A DNA stretch of 64,000 nucleotides from Rhizoclosmatium globosum. Taxonomy: Eukaryota; Chytridiomycota; Chytridiomycetes; Chytridiales; Chytriomycetaceae. Position 1 is the stretch's first letter, and each line of letters starts with the position of its first letter. The notes under the pieces were generated by a model that saw only the letters and a program-made list of their open reading frames with translations, made no database searches and was not told where the DNA came from. Shown one piece after another: positions 25,601 to 37,900 of the stretch. The translations under genes and the position numbers were made by a program. Location: NCBI GenBank assembly GCA_002104985.1, contig MCGO01000015.1, positions 124,001-188,000 on the forward strand, written 5' to 3'.

Positions 25601-25649
25601 TTGTCCACTTTTTACGATAGTTTTCAACGACAAACGACAAACGACGACG
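25601..25649. promoter_or_regulatory. compact bidirectional promoter (CDK7-like / TAF12)
   Basis: Only 49 nt separate the start codons of the minus-strand CDK7-like gene and the plus-strand TAF12 gene. Any promoter must be shared or lie inside the coding exons. The gap contains direct repeats of ACGACAAACGAC near 25628-25646. No TATA box is visible. Confidence 0.5.
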
Positions 25650-28195
25650 ATGCCACCTCGTCGTGCACCCGCGGCTGCCCAGCAACAGCAACAACCGCAA
25701 CCAACTGCGCCAGTACCTGAGCCACCGCAGATCGCACTTCCACCCGGCGCTCCGACGCAGCCGCAAAACCAGAATCAAAATCAAAACCCAAATCCAAATC
25801 CAAATGCACAGGCCGCACTCAACCAGTTAAGCCCCTTGCTTTGTCCGTCTCCAATAATAACACATCAAATCAAACCAGGCTCCTCAGCCAGCATCAGCAG
25901 CTCTTGCGCTTGAACGCGGCATCGCCTCAACTCGCTCAAAACAACCAGGCAATCAATCTGCTCCAACAACAACAGCAACAACAATTGGCTCAAAATCCTC
26001 AACTTATTAATATCTTGATGCAAATGAATCAGCGCAACAATCAGCAGGGTGGTGGCGCCCCACAGAATCTTGGACAGCTCCTTGCAATACAACAGGCCAT
26101 GGCTGCCCAGAATATAGCTGCGCAAAATAACGCTGCAAATCCTGGAAATCTGATGAATCAGCTCAGTATGATGCAGGCCCTTGCTGCAAGACAGACGGCG
26201 ATGCAGGCAGCTGCGAATAATGCGAACCAGGCCAGCCTTTTAAACAATAATAATACGGCCGTGAATTCTGGCGCCGCATCTAATGCAGCCAATGTTCCCA
26301 TGCAGCAAATGATGATGAACTTGGGCCAACTCAACCAAATGAATCCAGCTTTTGCTGCCAATCTGATGAACAATATGAGAAATGGTGTCAATCCAAATCT
26401 AGTCGCCATGCTTCAAAATTCCCAGGCACAAGCAGCCATCTCTGGTGGCGCTGGAACGACAAACGATAATCAAACAATGTCCGCATCAAGTCCAGCCCCC
26501 GCGAATCCAGAAAATCCTGCGACACCCGCTGCAGGTGCTAATAATCCAACCACACCTGGTCCGCTTGCTGGTCTTGCTCTCCCCACCATTCCACTCCAAC
26601 AACAACAGCAACCAATCACTCAACAACAAATGATGCAGCAATTCCAACAGCAACAGCTGCAGCATTTGCAGCAGCAGCAGCAGGCCCAACAGCAGCAGGC
26701 ACAGCAACAACAGCTACAGCTTCAACAGCAAATTGCCAACCAACAACAAGCCAACCAACAACAACAGCAGCTTAACCAGCAACTACAACAACCAGGAATG
26801 TTGCAACAACAACAGCAAGGCCCTACTCCCAACGCGCAGCAGCTTGCTGAAAACCGAGCAGGTCTTATCAACCGCCTCCGCTCCATTGTTGAAGCTTTAC
26901 AAAGGCAAAATGCTACGGAACCTGAACGTTTGACGTTGTTGCTCAACCGCCTCGCGACTCAAATGCAAATTATTCAAGTAGAACATCTCTACAAGGTCAG
27001 CACAGGAGTTGTTGTCACGGAGCAGGAGGCTGCTGCCACTCGTAACAGTGTTCAGAACTTAAAACAACAAATTCTCGTTGGACGAATGCGATTGAATCAA
27101 ATTCAGCAACAGCAGCCTCAACAACAGCTTCAGCAAGTTGTCACTCCTGGTCCTATAGTGCCGAATACTCCAATCAGTGCACCTACACCGGTTGAAATGG
27201 CTGTCCCTCACGTCCAGCAACATGCTCTTCTCCAGCAACAACAGCAATTAGCGCTTCAACAGCAGCAACAGCAACAACAACAGCAGTTACAATCGGGTAT
27301 AATGAGACCACATGGGCCTCCACCCTCCATTCCTATCAACCAACAGCCACCTCCAGGTCAGCCAACAACACAACAGCCACCAACAGGAATAAACCCTGCC
27401 GCTCTCGCCTCAATTTTGCAAGCTAATCAGCCTCTTATTCATTCAATTTCTCCGCAACAGTCTCGAAAAGTGTTTGGAGGTCCTGAATCATTTATGGGGC
27501 CAAATGCGCCAACAACTGTTGAAGGGTATCTTGCTACGCGTGCCACGGCGCTTTTACCACCTGTAACCATGGAGGAATCGCTTAATGCGTTGTTGGAAGA
27601 AGATGAAGAGTCTGTTATTGGTGGTGGTGGGCGGCGGCGTGGAAAGAGAAAGATACGGGATCTGGTTGCAGAAGTGGAAGGTGGTGGAAGTGTGCAAGCA
27701 GAAGTGGAAGAGATCTTATACGATCTCGCTGATGGATTCTTGGACCATGTTACTGGGATGGCGTGCAAAATGGCAAAACATCGAGGGGCTTCTGTTGTAA
27801 CTGTAAAAGACTTCCAGTTTCCACTTGGTGAGTTAAATAGTATTTTATCAGCTTTTATTCAACAGTTCATCACAGAACGGAATTGGAACCTTCGTATCCC
27901 AACTTCTTCAGCGGCTGATTCGCTTGCTATGGCGAGATCAGTCTCACGACGTGTTCCCACCGCGAATCATGTTTCACGAATGTTGCATGTTCGACGCCTT
28001 GTTAAAGAAGAACAGGCCGCCATCAATAGGGTTCGTATGGCAGAGATGGAGGCTGCTGCGGAGGCTGCTGCGAAATTAGCAAGAGAGGTCGCAGGGAAAG
28101 ATGAGACCGAAGCGGATGAACCGACATTAAATGAAGAAGGTGCCACTATACACGAGGCAAATGGGGGGAGTCAACCAGCTCTTGCCGTTGTATAA
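25650..28195 (+). CDS. TAF12: TFIID/SAGA subunit TAF12, Gln-rich
   Basis: Exons 25650-25825, 25888-27827 and 27876-28195; 811 residues after removal of a second, in-frame intron. About 600 residues of Gln/Asn/Pro-rich, prion-like sequence precede a C-terminal histone fold: KRKIRDLVAEVE (alpha 1), EEILYDLADGFLDHVTGMAC (alpha 2), KHRGASVVTVKDFQFPLERNWNLRIP (alpha 3 and tail). This is the TAF12 signature; TAF12 pairs with TAF4 in TFIID and with Ada1 in SAGA. The intron at 27828-27875 is 48 nt, has GT-AG ends and no stop, so naive translation adds 16 residues inside the histone fold; splicing restores LERNWNLRIP. The poly-Gln tracts are CAA/CAG mixed. Confidence 0.9.
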
Positions 28196-28341
28196 TATTA
28201 ATAAATAAATTTCGTATCAGTGATGGGTACCAGATAACCCCTTGTCAAAAATCACAAGCAAACTCCAAAGGTTCTATCCCTCACTCTTTTTTCACTCTCA
28301 TCCAAGTTCTAGTATTGACTAATCAGTTCTACAGCTTATAT

Positions 28342-30255
28342 ATGAAAGCCACTAGAGCTTCCTCAAATGCAGTTTCATATTTGAAGCTGAACCTATTGTT
28401 ACTCTGTGCCTTCAGCTCCAGCCTGCCGCACTCGCTACCAACTTCGATCAATCACTCACTTCTAAACTCTACTATCAATACATCGATTCTACTTCAGTCA
28501 CATTCGCGTGATTCCATCCCTCAAACTGGGCCACCGCAGTCCAGCCCTGGTCGTTTCTGTGCTGGTGTCGCCCCTTGTCTTAAAAAAGCGTCAAAGAAAG
28601 TGTACTTTCAAGGAACTGCAGAATATAAACAGGCTCTCGACGCAGAATATAACGTTGCGGCGATTGGACTAAATTCTCCCGCTGCGTTTGTATATCCAGG
28701 CTCTGAATCTGAGGTAATGCAATGAAGCAAGATCTAACCAGCTTGAGCAACAGATTCTGAATCCTCAGAAAATTAGCACTGGATTATATAGCTACAAATT
28801 TTTTTGACTAAAACATTATACAGATCTCGTCTGTTATTCATTGTGCTGCCGCTTTCAAACTTCCTGTGGCCGTGAGGGGTGGCGGTCATTCCTACGCTGC
28901 GCTTTCAATCGTAGACCAAGGAATTGTGGTGGATATGTCTTCCTTCACTTCAATATCGGTTAATACAAAGTCGCAAACTGCTGTTGTTGGAGCAGGAAAC
29001 TGGTTGGGACGCATGTACGTGATTCTTGATAACCATGGTTTCACGCTACCTGGTGGAGATCATCCCAGCGTTGGAGTGGCGGGATGTACTTTAGGGGGTG
29101 GCTTTGGGTTCTTATCACGAAAGTTTGGATTGATGTTGGATTGGTTACTTGAAGTGAGACTAGTGGACGCTAAGGGAAAAGTGAGGGTTGTAAATGCACA
29201 GACCGATAGAGATTTATTTTGGTGAGTGAAATTCTTAGTCGTTGATGAGATACTTACTCACTGCCAATAGGGCGATTCGTGGGGGCGGATCAGGAAACTT
29301 TGGAATCATCACTTCCTTCAAGTTCAAATTGATTCCTATGAAAACGAAGATGCTTACGTACCAAATTTATTGGTGGTCGGCCAACAATTCTGCAACAAGG
29401 CAACAAATACTGTCGGCATATATTGAGCAGACACCAAGCTACCCTGACGACATAACGAGCTCACTTTATACGACGTCTGTTCGTGATGCTATCAGCTTAA
29501 CAATCGTTCGTTGGAATAAGGATTTATCTGACGGAATTATGAACTCGACACTTGCTATGATGCCGCCTATCACCAGCTCAGAAACGAAATATTTTTCAAG
29601 TTACATTGATATGATTTCTGAAGTCTGGTACTATCGAAATTGGACTCGGAAAGATTACCTCGATAAGTCAAAACTGTTTGCTCGAGATTCTTTCTTTGCT
29701 ACATCGTTGTACTCTGAACATTCCCCAAACTCCACAGCTTCTAATGTAATAAGTAGCAAGAGTTTAAACCTCGCGAAAAGTGTGGATGCCTTTCTGGCGA
29801 CAGGAAGTACATACTTGGGGAGCATTCAGTTGGATACGTGGGGAGGTGCGATTAGCAAATCTCACAAAAACGTAACCAGCTTTATTCATCGCGGAAATTA
29901 CATCAGTTATCAAGTCTGGACCAGTGTGGACAAGAATGGGACTGAAGGCCCGAAGGCATTTGTCAACTCGTGGCGGCAGTCTATTGCTCCTTTTGTAAAT
30001 CAAGAAGCATATCAGAACTATATGGATGTGCAGCTGCCTCAAGAAACCTATTTTGGTTCTAAAAACTTACCGATCTTGAGGAATGTGAAGAAACGTGTTG
30101 ATCCAGAGAATCTGTGGGATAAAGGAGGAATAATTGAACCCACACTCGGAACTTGCGGTGGAAAAAGCACAGGAAATGGGCTCTGTGTGATGGTTGGTCA
30201 ATGCTGCAGCAATGAAGGTGAATGTGGAATGGGTCCTTCTTTTTGTAGCTTTTAA
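28342..30255 (+). CDS. BBE-like FAD-linked oxidoreductase with C-terminal CBM18
   Basis: Three exons, 28342-28713, 28824-29221, 29271-30255; 584 residues. An N-terminal hydrophobic stretch (LKLNLLLLCAFSSSL) indicates secretion. The FAD domain has VAVRGGGHSYA, whose His normally binds FAD covalently, then GDHPSVGVAGCTLGGGFGF and AIRGGGSGNFGI. At the place of the second (Cys) covalent link of bicovalent BBE enzymes there is a His (DHPSVG), so mono-covalent flavin is expected. The berberine-bridge C-terminal segment is NLWDKGG. After it comes a hevein-like CBM18 module with eight cysteines (CGGKSTGNGLCVMVGQCCSN...CGMGPSFC) that binds chitin. Likely a secreted oxidase acting on chitin-derived or other oligosaccharides. 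Confidence 0.85.
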
Positions 30256-30394
30256 TACTCAGTAATTGCATTGCGTTTTGCATAATACTTATTATTTGGT
30301 TATGTGTGTGCTGACAGCTTGGAACTGAGGAAAAAAGCAGCCAAAGTTTCTTTTTCGAAGTCCACCCACTTTGTGCCGCACTCAATACTTACCA

Positions 30395-33300
30395 ATGCTG
30401 GCAACAGTCTCCGAAGAAAGGCGTGATCCTCAGAATGATCCGAATGATGATGGTAAGCAAATCCCTCTCAGTTCTTCTTGTTGCGCACTAAGTCAATGTC
30501 TTGCGGACTTACTTACACTGTTCTTACCTTGTTTAGATGATGATGCACACAATGAAGGAATGCCAAGCATCCAGGCAGTACATCGTAGAGTCCGCGGACG
30601 GAAGGGTGAGTCTATCGATAATGGGGACTCAATTGACCCAGATTGCTCGAAGAACTTGATCTCGATCACCGGGTCCTTCCGCACGCTGACGAAGGTACTA
30701 CGTTGTACCTTTCATTGGTCCTGCTCTTCTTTGCTGACATTCAATAACCCAAAGATCTCCTTGCTGTCGGCAGACACAATCACAATTACCCACTAAAAAT
30801 CAAAGTCGTTAAACACTTGGATCCTAACGACTATGAACTACTCTATGTGAATAAGTCCATGAGAGGACGGGACCTCAAGGCTCTGGTTTGTTTTTGCTCA
30901 ACTTTTGGGCTTGCACACTCAATTATCATTACCAACAGATCAAAAGTGTCTTTGAGCTTGAAGACTCTTTCAACGTTCTCATATTTTACCTTATGGTCAC
31001 TTCCACTGGGATTAAACGTCGGATGCTGACGGATCGTGGCCGTGTCGCTCCCATTCTTGCTGATTTCGATGAACCTGCCGAAAAGCCTGCCTTCGACTTC
31101 GCCAACTTTGTGGAATTGTCTGTTGCTCAGGGAGGCTCTAGAGTTGTGGTAATTCGAATCTTCAATCTCACAATTGACCACTTGAAACAACAAGTTCGTA
31201 ATATTCTCTCACCGACCCAAGCGTTAACGATTAGTTTAGATTGAAAAGTACTTTGAGGTGAAAGGAACGGAGTACAAGATTCTCGCCGCAGAATCTGAGT
31301 TATCACCTAAAATTGCGGTGGAGCAAGCCACACTCAAAGACTTATGTATTAATGGATTTCAACTCTATATTGAGCGTACGTTAGCTGCAACTACAGTTTC
31401 TCGAAAGCCTTCAGTGAAGCAAGCTCCTCGTATGGTCAAGCATGTGAATTCGATCGATAGCGACGACTTTGATGTGATGCTTTCTTATTCATGGTCCACT
31501 AAAGATCAAGTCTTTGATTTACATGATGCTTTGATTGAGACCTTGCCTGGAATCCGTGTTTGGGTCGATCGTGACGAAATGAATGGAAACTTAAACGAAT
31601 CAATGGCTCGTGGTGTTCTCAAGAGTACCGTTATCATCACGTGTTTATCTGAATCGTATCTGGTTAGTCAAAACATAGTCTAATCATAACAACTAACCAA
31701 TTCTTGGTCATTCAAAAGCGATCCTGGAACTGCAACAAAGAAATCAATTTTGCCGATGAAAACAAGAAACATTTAATTCCAGCGTATATGTTTGGATCTC
31801 TAAGCTTTGACCAGATACAAGAGTTAAAACACTCGCAAGATCTCTCAGCGCCCTTCATGATTACTGCTGGGAAATTACATTCTGACTTTGGCCTCTCCAG
31901 AAAAGGATCTGTGCAATTCACTGAATGTGTAAAGTTGATCACCGACGAACTCCGGATTTTGATTCCGCGTTTCCGAAGCGTGTCAGAACAGACGGACATC
32001 GTCCCAGCTGTGTACGTTCCTGAAGACCCTATCAGAAAGTGGACTGACCCTGTCGACTTCACTGCTGATCTCGAAAACTACAAAGAAGATTTTGTCGAAG
32101 GAACTCGTGAATGGTTTGGTCATGAGGTCCAAGAATGGATCACCAAGCATGACGAGTCTCACGTAATGTGGGTAAATGGTGCAGCCGGAACTGGAAAGTC
32201 TTTACTTTCCTATTACATTGTTACCCACCTCCCTTCTACCAACTTCATAACATCAGTGTACTTCTTCTGTCGTCACAACGATGACGAAAAAAACGATCCT
32301 GCGCATGTGGTTAAAACTCTTGTCTGGAAGCTTTGCGAGCAATTTGACTCATTTCGAAAATATGTGGACCTTGTTTTGACGGACGACAATGACGCTGTAA
32401 AAGGTGGTCGCTCTACAATCTTGAAAAATCCCTACAGGGCATTCGAGCAAGTCATAGTTGATGGTCTAAACAATCTCGAGGAACAAGACCTAGCCAAACC
32501 GCTCATCATCACAATCGACGCACTCGATGAATTAAACCCAAAAACGCGTTCAGTGATCCTTCGCATTATTGTCGAGTTATCTCCCAAACTCCCCAAGAAT
32601 GTGAAGCTGTTTGTTACTGGTCGTCCAGAAAAAGACATTTACGATTGTCTCACTAGCATCGGGTCGTTTGAACTTGAACCAACGACCGCCGAAAATATGT
32701 CTGACGTTCGCAAAGTTGTTGTTGACAGGTTCAAGACAATATGGGGTGTTCAAGAACCGTTCTCTGGGCATTTATTGGAGTGCTTAAATCGAGTTGTTCA
32801 AAAATCGGAGGGTGTGTTCATCTTCGTTAAGGTTGTTTGTGAGTATTTGTCAGCTGGTAGTGTGACTCCAGAAGAAGCTTTGGCTGCCATCGACGGATTT
32901 TCATCAGGTCCTGATGATGTGTATGAGGCAATTGCGAAAAGAGTTATAAGGGATGTTGGTCTCAACGTTTATCAAAGTGTGATGGGGGCAATTTTATTTG
33001 TCTCTGAGCCCCTGGATTTGGAGTCATTGAGTATTCTGGCCTCAACTCCATTGAATGATACTGTCAATCTGTTTGATAAGGTGATACTTGGTACTGTAAT
33101 TCAAGTTTTTAATTCTTCATTTAGATGCGCTCTCTTCTCCGAATTGTTGATGGAGATGTTGCAGTTATCCATAAATCTGTTAAAGATTACTTCACAACGG
33201 AACAACGTTGCGATCCAGCCTACTACATTGACTCGGCAAACGCGAATATGCTTCTTGCCACATCTTGTCTCGATATCCTAGCATCACTACTTTCTGAAAA

Positions 33301-34915
33301 TGGGTCAACAATACTTCCCAAGAGTTTTAGATCGCTTGAACATTCTGAAACGTTCACTGCAAACGACAGCGCTTCTGCTGCCGCCATAGGAAAATATGGT
33401 AAACCCATGCCCGGCCCCAAGACGTCCAAGATTCAGCGAGCAACACTAGATTTATCAAACGTTTCAACTGTTGCTCGATACTCTATTCAAAACCTTGTGC
33501 TCCATTTGGATCCATTGTTTTTACCACCAAATATTGAAGATTTCATGAACAAATACGGCTCGGAGGTGTTATTGCACCTTGCTGCACGCAGCGGTGGTAC
33601 AAACGTAGCACTTTGGCTCATTCAAGATCGAAACACTGACATTGAAGCTGAAGATGCTCTTGGAAAATCTCCTCTTGAACTTGCTGTTGAAAACCGACAG
33701 GCTGAGATGGCAAAACTTCTAATTGACAATGGGGCCGATACAGAATCATGCGACTCTGTTGGCTGGACTCCTCTCCATTGGGCAACTTGGAACAGTCAAG
33801 CTGACTTAGTCAAAGTCATTCTTGCAACAAAGCCCAACGTGAATGCCGTAAGTAAGCTCGATCGCACTCCTTTGCATATTGCTGGATGGCATGGGAATAT
33901 GGAAATTGTAAAGATGCTCATCAAAGCAGGAGCAAATTTGGAAATTCGGGAGAAGGAGGGCAAAACGCCTTTGATCATGGCTGCTGAAAAGGGACATTTG
34001 GAAGTTGTCACGTACTTGCTTGACATCGGAGCAAATATCATGGCACACGGTATTTGGGGTCAGACATCTTTGCACAGAGCTTCAGAGAATGGGCATTTGG
34101 CTGTTATCAAGCTTTTGATAAAGCGGAATGCCACCGTCCCCATTACAGACTTTTATGGCCGTACATCTGTTTCCACAGCGTCATTTGGAGGACATAAGAA
34201 TGTGATTCAGTACCTTCTTGAAAATGGGGCGTCGTTTGATACTGTTGATGCAAAAGGCATGACACCCCTACATGAAGCGGCAAAGCAAGGGCATTGTGAT
34301 GTAGTAGAGTTCTTATTGGAAAATGGTGCAAATGTCCTGACTGAAGATCAAGAAGGTCGTTCCCCACTATATATTGCTGCACTTGGATGCTACAATGATT
34401 GTCTGCAAATACTCATCAAGAATGGAGCTAAAATCAATGAACCAAATCAATACGGAGAACCACCTCTGTTTTTGGCTGCTATGAGCGGATTTCTTGACGT
34501 TGTACAAGTATTGCTGGAGTTTGGTGCAGATGTCAGTGTTACTAACGAGAATGGAGACACGCCATTGTATGTGGCTGCATCTGTAGGACTTAAGAGCATT
34601 GTTGAGGTGCTGGTACAGAAAGGTGCAGATGTGAATTCAAAAACAAAAAGCAAAGATACTCCATTACAAGCTGCCTTACGCGGGGGCCATCAAGAAGTTG
34701 CTCAGTTACTTCGGGACTATGGTGCAAAAGAGGAAATGGAATATCAAGAAGTGGGTCAAGAAGAAACCCCCAAAGTAGCGCCAACTCATCCCAATGGGGA
34801 AGATGGCATTCAAGAAAATGTAATACTCAAAGATATTGGAAAGAAGAAAATGAAAGGACCTGTCAGATTTGGAAATTCTGGAGAATCTGATAGCAAAAAA
34901 TGTGTGCTAATGTAG
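30395..34915 (+). CDS. TIR-NACHT-ankyrin NLR with C-terminal CaaX box (paralogue 2)
   Basis: Seven exons (30395-30452, 30537-30605, 30755-30885, 30939-31193, 31240-31662, 31719-33080, 33125-34915) sum to 1363 codons. Same order as paralogue 1. The N-terminal ubiquitin-like-looking region is at about 50-220. TIR is about 248-335: FDVMLSYS, GIRVWVDRDEM, VIITCLSESYL, CNKEINFA, with E320 at the NADase position. NACHT has Walker A GAAGTGKS (466-473), Walker B TIDALDELN (about 580) and VTGRPEKD, then AVIHKSVKDYF. About 12 ankyrin repeats follow (WTPLHWA, RTPLHIA, MTPLHEA). The last residues, SDSKKCVLM, form a CaaX box with Met at X and lysines before it, as in Ras-type farnesylated proteins. The first two exons have no counterpart in paralogue 1; the junction 30606/30754 is the least certain. 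Confidence 0.85.
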
Positions 34916-37900
34916 GAGTAGGAGGTGAACAGAAAATCAAAAAATTAGAAGATACAATACAAGAAAAAATAAATGGGCATAGATGTTATTTACCTTTTCT
35001 TTTATATGCCTTGTGAGATAGGAAATTTATTCAATAATCGCAAAACAGAACATAATAAAGTTCCATTGGAGAAGGGAACTAAGTGCCAAGTGTACATTTT
35101 GTTGCTTTCCAAATTGAAGATGTTCTTACGAGGTTTTCCGCGTATTCTGATGTTCTTCCACCTTTAAATGAATGGGACACTGGAAATGAACCAAAACACA
35201 GCGAGCCAAATTGCCATTACCATACTATTCTTCTGCGGATCTTGCAAGAATGGCTGCTGGTTACCCTTGTTTGCACTCAGTTTAACACATTATTTTAAGC
35301 CAGAAGTAAATGTGATACTTTGTATCTCAATTTAGAAGTGGTCAGATGCGGAACCACATAAGAACACTTAAACAATAATGAACCCCTTACTTTGTGGATG
35401 CTTGTTTTTCATTACAAACAGAACATCTAGTCCTTCTTTGGGTTCTATATTGTTTGCCCGTTTATTATTGCACTTATTATGTTCCTTCTTCATATTCTCC
35501 AGATTTCCACCCAGTATCCTTATCTTTCACTCTAATTTATATATTATTAGGTTGAGAATTGCTTTGCTGGTTGTGCAAACATGCTATTTAGGTGGAAACC
35601 TTTAAAGAGGGATCAGAAGGAATTGAGGCGGCATACAGGTGCTAAATCAGTGTGTCAGTTAATCCAAGGAAAAAAAAATCAATGAAACCTACAGTATCGT
35701 TTCCAAACTTTGTTTACAAAATTTTTTAATTCCTTTTAGCAAATTTATTTGTGCAGGACCTTCTCAATTGTTGTGACTGCGTCGTTTCTATTTCTGATTT
35801 GACCCTGATGCAAGTAGCCGCTGAACCTTAAATCCTACTTCTCTACCACCCCCAGCAAACAGGGAACAAACATCAAATCGTAATAACTGTGGTTAGAAGG
35901 AGGGTATTTTGACAGCTTTGTTGATGAAGATTAAACACAAAAATTGTTTGTGCTTCAAACTGACACTATCATGACCACGGTAGCCTTTGGGTAGGCCGCT
36001 TCCACTAAAGAAATAATAACGGCAGTCATTCGTGTCGGCCTTGTTTGAAAATGGGTCCAGATTAGGACTGACCCTTCAAGAACTATCTGCTCTTGTCACT
36101 CCCCCAGCCCCAAAAATGACTACAGACTGAAGTGCAATATAAAACAACACAATGCTTAATTCTAACCTCCTCCTATGAATGTCAAAAGAGGAATCTAAAG
36201 CAACCTGTCAACCCCAACAGAACAATGAAAAACGTCCTGAAGCATCAGAAGAACATGAAAAGTTTTAAACTCAAAGGAAAAAATTGCATTAATCAAAAAC
36301 TGTTGCTCCCTTTTTACTTCAGTCATTTACTCAGCAGCCTGCATCTTTATTTTTCTTGGCTTTTCCAATGGAAGGCTTGCAATTTGCTATATCCCCTGTG
36401 GAATGCTGTGCTTTCCTCTGCTATTGCCATCTCATGCCACTCTATACAGGCAAACATTGTCGCTGGTATTGTGAACATGTGATGGATTTGTTTTAAAGAT
36501 CTCTTTCTGATGTGGTGGCCACTCAGGCTTTTGGATTAGACATAATGTCTTATGAGATACATAAGTTGCGCTTGTTTGTCAGATCTGAGTCCATTGTTGG
36601 TAGAATGATAAAGTTTGCCTGCCTTTAAATTCAGGAGATAAATCTTTAGCCTATGACTTTAAGGATGGGTGAATGATGGTCTTGATAGTCTTGTTAAGCC
36701 ACACATTGAGTTTTTGGATCAGAGTTTGATGCTATTGACTTTGCAACAGCTGACTATGTTGTTGTATTCAACTGAACTGCTCTTCTTATTGGCTTTACAG
36801 AGTGGATTGATTTTGCTCAAATGTGTTCAACCAAATTGCCATCATACACCCCAATCTACAAAGTCCTACAACAGCCTTGACTCTAGAATGATTCTTCACT
36901 TTTGATCAATAGCAAAATTGCTGTCAGGACACTTCCATATGTATGGCAAAAGATGGAATTTGTTGTATGACAGGGTGGCAGGTTCATCAGCATTGTGGAA
37001 CCTTCAGCTAGTTGTTTGTTTGTTGTTTTTTTGCTCACTTTCTATGCTGGCCCAAGCCAAACTTGCTGAACAAACTTCAACTGACAAGAAGGAATCTTAC
37101 GCCTCAATTCTATCATGATTAACAATTTAACTATGTCAAGTGACTTATTTTTCAAGCCAACGTTTACGTTTGCCATTGGAGCATACCTTAGGTTTTCTTG
37201 CCTGCACTACGTCAGACACATGCTGCTGACCCAAATCAGTGAAAAAACCCCTTGTAACATCTGTCTTGCTCTGTCCAACCTGGGCCTTGAGACCAAGCAC
37301 ATCCACAACATCTGGGGCCTCACCACCAAGCACATCATTGTTGAGTAATGCATTGCTGAAGACTAGCTTGAGGGGCTAAAAACTAATCTGACCACCTTCT
37401 ACAACCTGCATACCTTGCCATCCAGAAGTACCTCGAAATACTTGGAATACAATTCATTTTTTATTTTCAATACTCTATATAGTATAAATATAAATATAAT
37501 GTATATATATATAAACAGTTTTTATCAAACATTGACAATTCCAGCAGTTTATATTTAGGTTTCTCAAAGGATTGACATAAACATGGACACTCTGAATTAT
37601 AAAATACAACTATGACAGTTTATGTTTATGTGATCTGGAATTTGTACAAAAGGATGTCGGCAAGCCAATGATGGTGGACAGGGCGAGCGTAGACTTGATT
37701 GGAGTGGTAGATTGTCGCAAGCGTGACAATTCACGCTGCTGTTATCCCTTCGAAAACACTCTCTCCTCGTCAAGCCCACCCAACACTGCTGCAACACTGC
37801 CCTTTGACAACATGGATCTCAATTTCAACAATATTTTCTATATTGGTAAGTTTCTTCTTTATTTTATAGCTTTATAAATAAAAGGCTAAAACAGAGATAA

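Noticed and set aside
25900..27300. CAA/CAG tracts as a microsatellite expansion
   Set aside because: They are coding poly-Gln of TAF12 with mixed codons, not a pure repeat.
27828..27875. Extra 16 residues as a TAF12 insertion
   Set aside because: GT-AG intron with correct phase; removing it yields the conserved LERNWNLRIP.
37470..37520. A/T-rich patch as a replication origin or centromere piece
   Set aside because: Too short and without defined motifs in this lineage; only low complexity is visible.
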